From positions 99,909,608-99,973,607 of the forward strand of contig JAIOJX010000025.1 in NCBI GenBank assembly GCA_022376925.1: 64,000 nucleotides of DNA, written 5' to 3'. Position numbers and translations under genes: made by a program. This document shows positions 48,157-57,908 of the stretch, piece after piece (within the stretch, counting starts at the first letter, position 1; every line of letters begins with the position of its first letter). The notes below the pieces were generated by a model. The model was not told where the DNA came from. It saw nothing but the letters and a program-made list of their open reading frames with translations, and made no database searches. This DNA is from Tragulus kanchil (taxonomy: Eukaryota; Chordata; Mammalia; Artiodactyla; Tragulidae).

Positions 48157-48198
48157 AAGAGAAAGAACTAAATCAAATATTATTTAGTTCTTTCTCTT
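48157..48198. repeat. Perfect inverted repeat, 17-bp arms, 8-base loop (copy 49299-49340)
   Basis: The left arm is 48157-48173 ('aagagaaagaactaaat'), the loop 48174-48181 and the right arm 48182-48198, exactly complementary. Outside the arms one mismatch is followed by three further A/T pairs. The second copy comes from duplication pair 15. It could be a palindromic remnant of a small DNA transposon or a hairpin in RNA; nothing in the sequence decides. Confidence 0.85.
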
Positions 48199-49582
48199 AT
48201 ATTACAAATGGGGAAAATGTTTTACCAGTCTCAGAATAACAATAAGATAAATTTTGAGTTTTGAAATCCTATTGACTAAACGATCAAAGAATAACAAATA
48301 CTGTATACATCTAATACCCTTTTACAAATATATGTCAATATGACATTATGGAAAATATGGTAGGTCAACCCAGCCAAGTAAACACTCAATAAGTATTGGG
48401 GGTGATGATAGAGATATTTCTCTTTGCTTGATCACACAGGTTCAAAAATACCAAATTTATTTCAAGACTTTCTAATTAAGCAAACCTATCAATACTTGGT
48501 AAAGTGAGCAGTTGGAGATCAGAAGCATGCAGCCAATTAAAAATATCATTGAGTGCTTTTCATTTACTGCTCTCTTCTTCTTTCCATAATTCAGTTCAGA
48601 TTCAGCACCTCATTGAAGAGTGTCATATCCAAACTCAATTCATTCTCTAAGAGTTACTCAAATGCCACCCACTTCAACAATGGCTCCTGAGGTTTCTTCC
48701 TAGAACCACCACTCTTTTCCTAAGCTGCCATTCAGAGAATGCATCAGGAATTCTGTATTTTCCCTTCTGAATTGCAATTATTTCTGGGCATTAGCTTGTC
48801 TTCCAGCCTAGAAGCTCCTCAAGGAGCAGAGTGCATGTATTATTCACGTTTGATCCTCTGTGGAAACAGCATTTGGGCCAAACTTCTTTGAACACCAAAA
48901 GCAAAAAATGTCATTTTTATTTCACTTATTTTTCACATCCATGTCTTTTTCTAGGTTAGATCTTTGCAAGGCATTCCATTGTGTGAAAGAGAACATGTTT
49001 AAATTCTGATAGATAAATGAGATCAGTGACAAGTCCAAGAGTAAACAGGTAACGGTCCTTTCTGTTGAGGTATCTCTTGTATCTTAATTGAGCTTTCAAG
49101 TCCATTTGCTTTCATGATTGACAAATTTTATTTTTTTTTAAATTGGAAGTGGTAGTTAAGTTTTCCTTAATGACATATTACTACCATGTACTTGTCATTA
49201 GATGATGTAGCTGAGAAGTTAGATTGTAGGAAAAAAATACACATTGCTTTGAATCATAAAGTGCAGGTGTAGATGTTGTATATAAATATCTCTATATAAA
49301 AGAGAAAGAACTAAATCAAATATTATTTAGTTCTTTCTCTTATATTACAAATGGGGGAAAATGTTTTACCAGTCTCAGAATAACAATAAGAACTACAACT
49401 TCTCCCCTGAGTTTTGAAATCCTATTGACTCTAAAAACGTAAATTTAATTATAATATTTAACTCATCAAAGAAAGTATCGTGTTTCTGAAAAACAACAAT
49501 TGAGTTTCTACTAAAACTTGAGAGCATACAGATTTGCACAATTTTTTTGTACAAACAGCATAGTGCCAAAGATGAATGGAAG

Positions 49583-49690
49583 GTGCTGATGCTGATGCTG
49601 AGTTGGTAAGTCATATCCAACTCTTTGTGAGTCCATGGACTGCAGCATGCCAGGCTCCTCTGTTTCTCCACTACCTCCTGGAGTATACTA
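49583..49690 (-). mobile_element. BovB/Bov-A-derived fragment, reverse strand
   Basis: 'gctgatgctgagttggtaag', 'ctttgtgagtccatggactg', 'cagcatgccaggctcctctg' and 'ctacctcctggagt' resemble the inverted 3' end of BovB. Confidence 0.65.
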
Positions 49691-49837
49691 ATTGCCCTAC
49701 GCTCTTCCCAGTAACATAGTGGACACATTCTGACCTTGGAGTGTGGGTAGGGGCTCATCTTCTGCCACTTGTGAGTTGCCAGGATAGTTGCAGACTTCTA
49801 GGGCTGGAAGAGGTAAGGCTCATGATGGTACATGTAC

Positions 49838-49892
49838 ACATGTACCAGAGAGAGATAGAGATAGAGAGGCAGAGAAAGAGAGAGAGAGAGAA
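49838..49892 (+). repeat. (GA)n-rich low-complexity tract
   Basis: An interrupted purine dinucleotide tract, built mainly of 'agagagag' and 'agagatag' units. Leu/Ser-rich minus-strand frames across it are not coding. Confidence 0.85.
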
Positions 49893-50598
49893 ATAATGTG
49901 CAATGAATCTCATCAGATCTCTCAAACTGGAAGGAACCACACAGACAAGCATAACTGACTAGAAGATCTAGCAGGGTCATTGGCAAACAAGAGAAGGAAG
50001 GTCTAGCAGCTGCTTCTTCATTTCCACTGATCTCAGTGACTGGACAAGTGGGTAATGTTAAGTCACATAATTTCTATGAAAAGCTGAGAATATGAATTTG
50101 TATATGAAATTTTCTAACATGTATGCCTTGATAACTAAAAGAAACATTTAAAAGAACAGAGATAGGGCATATCTTAGCTAATGCAGACTCCAGAAACCTA
50201 AGTTTACAAAAGTTGGGGTAACGTTTATTCCTTGCAATTATTTTCTTCCACAATACTTGTAGTAAATTTGACTATTTAGTATTCCCAGAAAACACCTTGA
50301 GAGTTCCTATCTTGTGGCTTATTTTCATTACATTTACTAAGTTAATAATATTTCCTTCTCTTCCCTTATCCATCTCCTTACTCTACCAAGTCCAAGTAAT
50401 CTATCTTCATGAGGAAAACTTTTCCTTCTAAAACCAATAAATATGTTGCTTCTACCATATATGCGATGAACTGTTGTATATTTGTCCATAAAATAATCTT
50501 ATTGATGTGGGTGTTACTTTTCGAGGTTCATGTGTCTGTCTCATCTCTCTTTATTATTCATTTATTCACCTTACAAACACCTGTTCTTCACTTTGTAC
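49893..50598. other. Single-copy sequence, nothing firmly recognised
   Basis: This is about 700 bp. A 100-codon plus-strand frame starting at 50409 has no known domain. Confidence 0.45.
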
Positions 50599-52906
50599 CA
50601 TTGTATTTGACACTGAAGATGAAACCAGGGAATCATTTGGCTTCTGCCCTTCCAGAACTCATCACAAGTGCATGTCTAATACCCAACTGTTTCATCAGAG
50701 GGTCATTATAAACTATTGAGAGAGAGTTAAATTCTCACGCCTTTGTATTGACCTATGTTATTGACTGAATGTCGTGTCTCCTCAAAGTTCCTAGGTTGAA
50801 GCTCTAATCCCAATATAATGGTACTGGGAGGTGGGGCCTCTAGAAAGTCATCAGGTTGAGAGGAGGACACGACTCTGGTCTATGACACTTTTTTACAAGG
50901 GCCTGGGCTGACTAAGACAAACAGTATCAAGAGATGGTGAATATTCAGAAATATTTATTGCTTGGCTACTCATTTTCACATGTAATTCATTATTACTTAT
51001 TAACAATATATTCATGCATTTCACAATATGGATGTTGTTGCAATTGGGTATTTGTGTAGGGAACCAGGAAACAGCAATGATTTGTTTATTTGCCTGCATT
51101 GCCACCATCCATGTAGAATATTCTTAGTGATTCAAAAGAAGCACATAGTTTTGCTGTGAAGTACATTTTCAATCATTTTTTATTTGCATTTATTTGAAAA
51201 GCTCTTGCAATACCTTTTACAGTTCGCCATTTGTGAAAGAATCCTTTGTTAGCCTAAAATGTAACTGTAATAATTATTTCTCAAAAAAATTCTCAGCACA
51301 AGACTTTTAAACCTTATTTGATTACCTCAAAAATGTTCCCAAAGAGTGAACATGGACTGAAATCCACTTTTCATAAAAAGGATTAACCATTGTTTCTTAT
51401 AATCTTAGTCAGTGCGAGTTGGAACAATAGCATCTCCATTTGAAAGAGACTTTTTCTTCAAGGTTGAAATTAACTTTAACTTCTTTTTAAATGGTTCAAA
51501 AATAACCCATAGCATAGTGGTTATCTTGGAGGTGAGAATTATCTGTTTTATTAGCTCTCTGAGGCTGTATTTCATAGACAAATTCTCATGACTCACTAAT
51601 GTGTTTCAATCCATTGTTTGGAAAGCACCAGATAAGAATTGCAATGATAACAGCTAAAATATATGAGGACATTGGAAACTGATGGTCTCATTATTGTAGC
51701 ACGTTGGTTATCTGTATCTCATTCAATGGCATATTTTTAAAGTGTCCAAAAAAATTGACATTGTATTTGACACTGAAGATGAAACCAGGGAATCATTTGG
51801 CTTCTGCCCTTCCAGAACTCATCACAAGTGCATGTCTAATACCCAACTGTTTCATCAGAGGGTCATTATAAACTATTGAGAGAGAGTTAAATTCTCACGC
51901 CTTTGTATTGACCTATGTTATTGACTGAATGTCGTGTCTCCTCAAAGTTCCTAGGTTGAAGCTCTAATCCCAATATAATGGTACTGGGAGGTGGGGCCTC
52001 TAGAAAGTCATCAGGTTGAGAGGAGGACACGACTCTGGTCTATGACACTTTTTTACAAGGGCCTGGGCTGACTAAGACAAACAGTATCAAGAGATGGTGA
52101 ATATTCAGAAATATTTATTGCTTGGCTACTCATTTTCACATGTAATTCATTATTACTTATTAACAATATATTCATGCATTTCACAATATGGATGTTGTTG
52201 CAATTGGGTATTTGTGTAGGGAACCAGGAAACAGCAATGATTTGTTTATTTGCCTGCATTGCCACCATCCATGTAGAATATTCTTAGTGATTCAAAAGAA
52301 GCACATAGTTTTGCTGTGAAGTACATTTTCAATCATTTTTTATTTGCATTTATTTGAAAAGCTCTTGCAATACCTTTTACAGTTCGCCATTTGTGAAAGA
52401 ATCCTTTGTTAGCCTAAAATGTAACTGTAATAATTATTTCTCAAAAAAATTCTCAGCACAAGACTTTTAAACCTTATTTGATTACCTCAAAAATGTTCCC
52501 AAAGAGTGAACATGGACTGAAATCCACTTTTCATAAAAAGGATTAACCATTGTTTCTTATAATCTTAGTCAGTGCGAGTTGGAACAATAGCATCTCCATT
52601 TGAAAGAGACTTTTTCTTCAAGGTTGAAATTAACTTTAACTTCTTTTTAAATGGTTCAAAAATAACCCATAGCATAGTGGTTATCTTGGAGGTGAGAATT
52701 ATCTGTTTTATTAGCTCTCTGAGGCTGTATTTCATAGACAAATTCTCATGACTCACTAATGTGTTTCAATCCATTGTTTGGAAAGCACCAGATAAGAATT
52801 GCAATGATAACAGCTAAAATATATGAGGACATTGGAAACTGATGGTCTCATTATTGTAGCACGTTGGTTATCTGTATCTCATTCAATGGCATATTTTTAA
52901 AGTGTC
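50599..52906. repeat. Direct duplication pair 16 (about 1.15 kb, two copies)
   Basis: Copy A is 50599-51746 and copy B 51759-52906, with a constant offset of 1160. I saw no internal difference. The 12-bp junction 'caaaaaaattga' resembles a corrupted form of 'cacattgacat', which follows copy B. Confidence 0.95.
50751..50922 (+). mobile_element. MaLR-type LTR fragment (second copy 51911-52082)
   Basis: 'ttgactgaatgtcgtgtctc', 'ggttgaagctctaatcccaa' and 'actgggaggtggggcctcta' match the 5' part of mammalian MaLR LTRs as I recall them, and 'ctgactaagacaa' matches their terminus, with the middle missing. It is an old non-coding LTR with no viral gene attached. Confidence 0.55.
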
Positions 52907-53151
52907 ACATTGACATCCAAACAAGAAAGAACAATTTGAAAGGTTTCAGACTTTGCATGCTGTTTAAAGCTATTATGGTGATGTTTTATATTCACAGACA
53001 TTGAACAGATAAACCAAAGAACAGAAAAGAGAGAAAAGTGTGCCTAAAGATAGCCAGTGCTTGATAGGCATATCCCTTAGGGCAATAACCTGAGTTCAAA
53101 TAGTAAAAACCTACCTAGAGCATCTGAATTTCTTCTTTCTGACTACTTATG

Positions 53152-53212
53152 TATTGTGCTGTGCTTAGAGGCTCAGTCACGTGTGACTCTTTCCGAGTCC
53201 ATGGACTGTAGA
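53152..53212 (-). mobile_element. Bov-tA 3' end fragment, reverse strand
   Basis: 'gctgtgcttagaggctcagt' and 'tgactctttccgagtccatg' are the inverted terminal part of Bov-A. The match stops near 53212. Confidence 0.65.
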
Positions 53213-53617
53213 TAGGTAGGGGTTAGCTCGGTAACAAACAGGAAAAAGGGAATATTTCAGTGGCCAATCAACAAATATAACTTGGAGCAGTAGGTGACAA
53301 GTCTAAAGACTGGTGGCCTAGAACAATAGAGAAGAAACCAAATTGAACAAGAAGGAATTATATCTTCATTGCTCAGAATCTCATCTCTTTTGCAAGTTAT
53401 GAATCCAAAGGAAGATAAATTTGTGAATGTTCAGAAAGTAAATGGGTAGCACAGCAGAGTCACTAGGGTCAAGCTCCAGAGTGGTTCCATATGGGTTTCT
53501 AACTCTGTTGTACAGGATATTATGTATGGTCTGTTGTCCATGACCATAGCATTTACTCTTATAACTTATGTCATTACTGTGTATAGGTGAATAATGGTAC
53601 TTGCCTCATAGCGCTAG

Positions 53618-55819
53618 GGGTATTAAACAAAATACTGAAGGGGTTGAGCACAATGCATGGCATCTTCCAAGTCCTCATGGAGTCCAGGTATAAGACCCAG
53701 TAATATTACTAATTAACTATACGTAAAGGATTTTACCTGTCCTTTGATAGCCAGTAACCCCCAATTTTTTTTCCCATAGTGAACTCTTGTCCTCCCACCA
53801 TCTGTAAGGAGAACACCGTCTATATGGAGGGCCTGAGTCAACCAGAAGCTGGAGTGGCATGAAACAGATTCTGTCTCCCAGCTCTCCGTAAGACCCACCG
53901 TGCGGATAAACCAACCTGCTTCCAGAAGCATGAGACAATCATCTTTGTTGGTTAAGTCACCTAGTTGGTAGAACTTTGGAATGTTGCTATAGCAGCTTTA
54001 GCAAAGGAATACATCATCTCTTCCACAATAAAGGTTAAGTGTTTTAAATTCTGGAGTGCATAAGCAAATCCTGGCACTTGGCATTTAGAATCAGGGGAGT
54101 AAGTCATGCCAGTCTTATGCTATTTTTTTCAGCTGCCATTCAGTGATGTACACCCTGTTCTTTCAACCAATGCTTATTGAGTAATTTCTTCATCCATATT
54201 CGTTGTAACATGCCACAGACAGTGTGATAAATACCACTGAGCAGGAGATGTCAACCTCAGATTTTAATACGTGGTAATTCTTAGGGAGACATGGAACAAT
54301 GACCTGAAACTGATTAATTTTCCTAAGTGAAATTTCCTGTATTCCACCAGTCAAAGGAAAATAAATTTGAAAGGTAATAATTTCAATTTTAAGTACTCAT
54401 TGACAGACAAGAAGGGATAGATTCTGTCAATTTAAACCACAAAATAAATTAGGTATCTGTGGGTGAGAAAATAGAAGATAGTTTCTGGTTATTTTACGGA
54501 GTTTGGGAAAATGAAGAGAAGAAAGAATGAAAAGAGATTTTCCTTCTTTTGTTTTGTCCTGTTTGTCTCTGAATAATTCCTGGATGTGTAAGTAACAGTG
54601 ATAGAAAAACAGATATCAAACTTTGAATTTTGCTGTGAGCCAAGAATAATCTTCTCCATCTGTCTCCTATATCCAAGTAAATAATTAATTCCTCTTAAGT
54701 CGCTTCAGTCCTATCCCAATCTTTGAGACCCTATAGGGTATTAAACAAAATACTGAAGGGTTGAGCACTATCGTAAAGGACCCAGTAATATTACTAATTA
54801 ACTATCGTAAAGTTTTACCTGTCCTTTGATAGCCAGTAACCCCCAATTTTTTTTCCCATAGTGAACTCTTGTCCTCCCACCATCTGTAAGGAGAACACCG
54901 TCTATATGGAGGGCCTGAGTCAACCAGAAGCTGGAGTGGCATGAAACAGATTCTGTCTCCCAGCTCTCCGTAAGACCCACCGTGCGGATAAACCAACCTG
55001 CTTCCAGAAGCATGAGACAATCATCTTTGTTGGTTAAGTCACCTAGTTGGTAGAACTTTGGAATGTTGCTATAGCAGCTTTAGCAAAGGAATACATCATC
55101 TCTTCCACAATAAAGGTTAAGTGTTTTAAATTCTGGAGTGCATAAGCAAATCCTGGCACTTGGCATTTAGAATCAGGGGAGTAAGTCATGCCAGTCTTAT
55201 GCTATTTTTTTCAGCTGCCATTCAGTGATGTACACCCTGTTCTTTCAACCAATGCTTATTGAGTAATTTCTTCATCCATATTCGTTGTAACATGCCACAG
55301 ACAGTGTGATAAATACCACTGAGCAGGAGATGTCAACCTCAGATTTTAATACGTGGTAATTCTTAGGGAGACATGGAACAATGACCTGAAACTGATTAAT
55401 TTTCCTAAGTGAAATTTCCTGTATTCCACCAGTCAAAGGAAAATAAATTTGAAAGGTAATAATTTCAATTTTAAGTACTCATTGACAGACAAGAAGGGAT
55501 AGATTCTGTCAATTTAAACCACAAAATAAATTAGGTATCTGTGGGTGAGAAAATAGAAGATAGTTTCTGGTTATTTTACGGAGTTTGGGAAAATGAAGAG
55601 AAGAAAGAATGAAAAGAGATTTTCCTTCTTTTGTTTTGTCCTGTTTGTCTCTGAATAATTCCTGGATGTGTAAGTAACAGTGATAGAAAAACAGATATCA
55701 AACTTTGAATTTTGCTGTGAGCCAAGAATAATCTTCTCCATCTGTCTCCTATATCCAAGTAAATAATTAATTCCTCTTAAGTCGCTTCAGTCCTATCCCA
55801 ATCTTTGAGACCCTATAGG
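53618..55819. repeat. Direct duplication pair 17 (about 1.1 kb, two copies)
   Basis: Copy A is 53618-54737 and copy B 54736-55819. The first 80 bp of copy B are a shortened, deletion-rich version of 53618-53735: 'gaaggggttgagca' becomes 'gaagggttgagca', then about 35 bp are lost. After that the copies run at an offset of 1085 falling to 1082. Copy A ends inside a Bov-tA, and the intact Bov-tA follows copy B. Confidence 0.93.
53780..54014 (+). mobile_element. MaLR-type LTR 3' part (second copy about 54865-55096)
   Basis: 'ctcccaccatctgtaagg', 'cttccagaagcatgagacaa', 'ttggttaagtcacctagttg' and 'gctatagcagctttagcaaa' follow the 3' end of MaLR LTRs ('aagccacccagtctgtggta', then 'tatagcagc'). It is non-coding. 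Minus-strand frames of 71-73 codons here are chance. Confidence 0.5.
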
Positions 55820-55989
55820 TTGTCACTCACCAGGCCCCTCTGTCCATGGGATTCTCCAGGCAAGAATATTGGAGTGGATTGCCATGCTCTCCTCTAGGGG
55901 ATCTTTCCCACCCAGGGATCAAACCTGAGTCTCTTATATCTCCTGCATTGGGGGTGGGTTCTTTATCACTAGCACCACCTAGGAAGCCT
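55779..55989 (-). mobile_element. Bov-tA SINE, reverse strand
   Basis: 'taagtcgcttcagtcctatc', 'cccctctgtccatgggattc', 'ccaggcaagaatattggagt', 'cacccagggatcaaacctga' and 'caccacctaggaagcc' form a nearly complete inverted Bov-tA. Its first 43 bp are also at about 54695-54737, where duplication copy A stops inside it. Confidence 0.9.
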
Positions 55990-57030
55990 CTTTTTTTCAT
56001 GTGTGATGCTCTTATTCAAATGACCCTTGAGTCTAAAATACTGTGAAATATATTTTATTTTCATACAAACTAAACACATGTAACTAAATGTCAGTGTCAA
56101 GGAAACTACTCTGAGTTTAAATTTCTACAAGTTTAAACATTCTTAGTAACATCTTAGAATTAGAAAGCTGTAACTGAGTGGAAATTTAGACACAGTTAAT
56201 TTTTAAGCTGTATAATTTTTTTTTCTTTCCATTACAAGGATTATCACCAAAATAGTAATTTTTTTTCCTCCTCTTTCTAATCCAACAATTTCATAGACAG
56301 CCTGTCATCATGGGAATTTATTATCACATTACAGCTTTACACACTTTAATACAAATATTTCCAAGCCCAAATTAGATACACTGACAAGAAATATGGCTTT
56401 TAGTTAATGATTTATGTTTCTGCTTTGGAAAAAGAACTGTTCTCTTAAATATATCATACTGGCAAGTGGCTTCTGAACTTTTTGTTGAAGCATTCAAAGG
56501 AACTTCTTTATGATTTTTATCAATAAAAACGGCGCTTTGACATTTTTATATCTTTCTCCCCATAAAAAAAAAAGAAAGAAAATACTACAGTATTAGGTCA
56601 TAGTGATTAATGGTGTGTGAACTGGAAACCGGTAGACCAGTGTGTAAATCTTTGATTTTCTGTTAACTATCTTTGTGGTTTAGGCCCATGGTTTACCTTC
56701 TTATGTTATAGCTGTCTCTGTTATAAAATGGAGTCCTAGAAATGCTTAAAAAGCATGAATAATACAATCCATGGGAAACTAAAATGAAGAGAACTTCAAA
56801 TAAGTGTTTAACAATTGTGTGATTTGAGGTTATGATCATGTGTATTACCCAGGAGCCAGGTTTGGGGCTAGAGTGTAAGACTATAATGATGAAAAAGTCA
56901 CACTTCTCTGAGATCCTCATAAATTATTCTGTGAAGCACAGAAGAGGTGACACATGTGAAAACACTTTGAAAAATAGGAAACTCAACATAAGCAAAAAAT
57001 GTATTTGTCAATACAAGTGATTGCCAATGC
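55990..57030. other. Single-copy AT-rich sequence, about 1 kb, no gene seen
   Basis: Poly-T runs at 56217-56224 and 56260-56267 and an A-rich run near 56565-56583. The short frames at 56693-56920 and 56832-57020 have no recognisable product. Confidence 0.5.
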
Positions 57031-57074
57031 CCTCGAAATTAATGCCCATAATGCCCAAATATGGGTCAACATCT

Positions 57075-57215
57075 CACTTAGGGCAGTCTGAATGGGAGGG
57101 AAGTTTGAGGGAGAAGGGATACATGCAGGTGCATGGCTGAGTCCCTATGATGTTCACCTAAAACTATCACAATATTATTAATTGGTAATACTCCAATATA
57201 AGTAAAAAAATTTTT
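57075..57215 (+). mobile_element. Ruminant L1 (L1-BT-like) 3' end
   Basis: 'gggagaagggatacatgcag', 'catggctgagtccctatgat', 'gttcacctaaaactatcaca' and 'aatactccaatataagtaaa' match the 3' UTR end of the L1 lineage active in cattle and relatives, as I recall it. It is severely 5'-truncated. Confidence 0.75.
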
Positions 57216-57221
57216 TTGAAA

Positions 57222-57310
57222 GTTATGGCTTTTGTGTAAAAGCCATGGTGCCATTAGTTTAATCTTAAATACATTATGAGCAAGTGTTCAATGTATTTAA
57301 GATTAAACTA
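57222..57310. repeat. Two consecutive perfect inverted repeats, the second with 21-bp arms
   Basis: The first hairpin is 'atggctttt' with loop 'gtgt' and 'aaaagccat' (57225-57246). The second has a left arm at 57255-57275, a 14-base loop at 57276-57289 and a right arm at 57290-57310, exactly complementary over 21 bp and AT-rich. They directly follow the L1 3' end. I found no matching terminal repeats of a named DNA transposon. Confidence 0.85.
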
Positions 57311-57908
57311 TTCTTAACTCAATAATGCATAAAATTCATGCACTTAGAAAACACATACAGGTGTCCACTCTTTTCTGGCATATACTTGCTGGCCTTTATA
57401 GCAGTCCCGTGCTTTGCTTTTGCTTCATGTAGTCATGCATTTCTTCCCCTTTTATGTTAGTTTACTCCTTATTTCATGTTTCACCTTCTGGGAAGGGTTT
57501 ATGAGGCACTCTGAGCAGAATGTGGGTAACTTATAAACATTTTCAAAAGGTTAAGCTTCCCTAAATCATCAAAGTACCAAATCTAGTCAAAGAGGTTGTC
57601 TTGAAAATGAATACAGGACACAGCTTTGGCTAGGTGTGGGAAAATAACCATTTTAAAGCCTAGATTTTGGTAGATAACAGTATCAAGATCTATTGGAATT
57701 GCACTCAAATATTGTATACACATGGTAAGACCCATCTTCCACTTAAATTGGTTTAATTTTCAGCTCCAGGTAACAGAGCTTCTAGTGTTTAAATACTAAA
57801 GCACCTTATTTAAAATTTTAATTCACTAATAATTAATTTTCTTAATGCTCCTTTAAAGAAAAATTCCTTCCAAGTTCCACAAGCATAACACAATTATATT
57901 ATCTTTCT
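57311..57908. other. Single-copy AT-rich sequence, nothing recognised
   Basis: This is about 600 bp before duplication pair 18, without a frame of note. Confidence 0.5.

Larger units (their letters stand above)
47152..49467. repeat. Direct duplication pair 15 (about 1.1 kb, two copies)
   Basis: Copy A starts at 47152 and copy B at 48294. The offset is 1142, growing to 1144 through single-base differences ('gtcttttttagg' against 'gtctttttctagg', and a G run of four against five). The end of copy A (48248-48293) is a deletion-rich version of 49392-49467: it keeps 'gttttgaaatcctattgact' but loses blocks on either side. Confidence 0.93.

Noticed and set aside
50751..50922. Endogenous retrovirus with coding genes
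   Set aside because: Only LTR-like fragments of MaLR type are visible here and at 53780-54014. No gag, pol or env reading frame was seen nearby.
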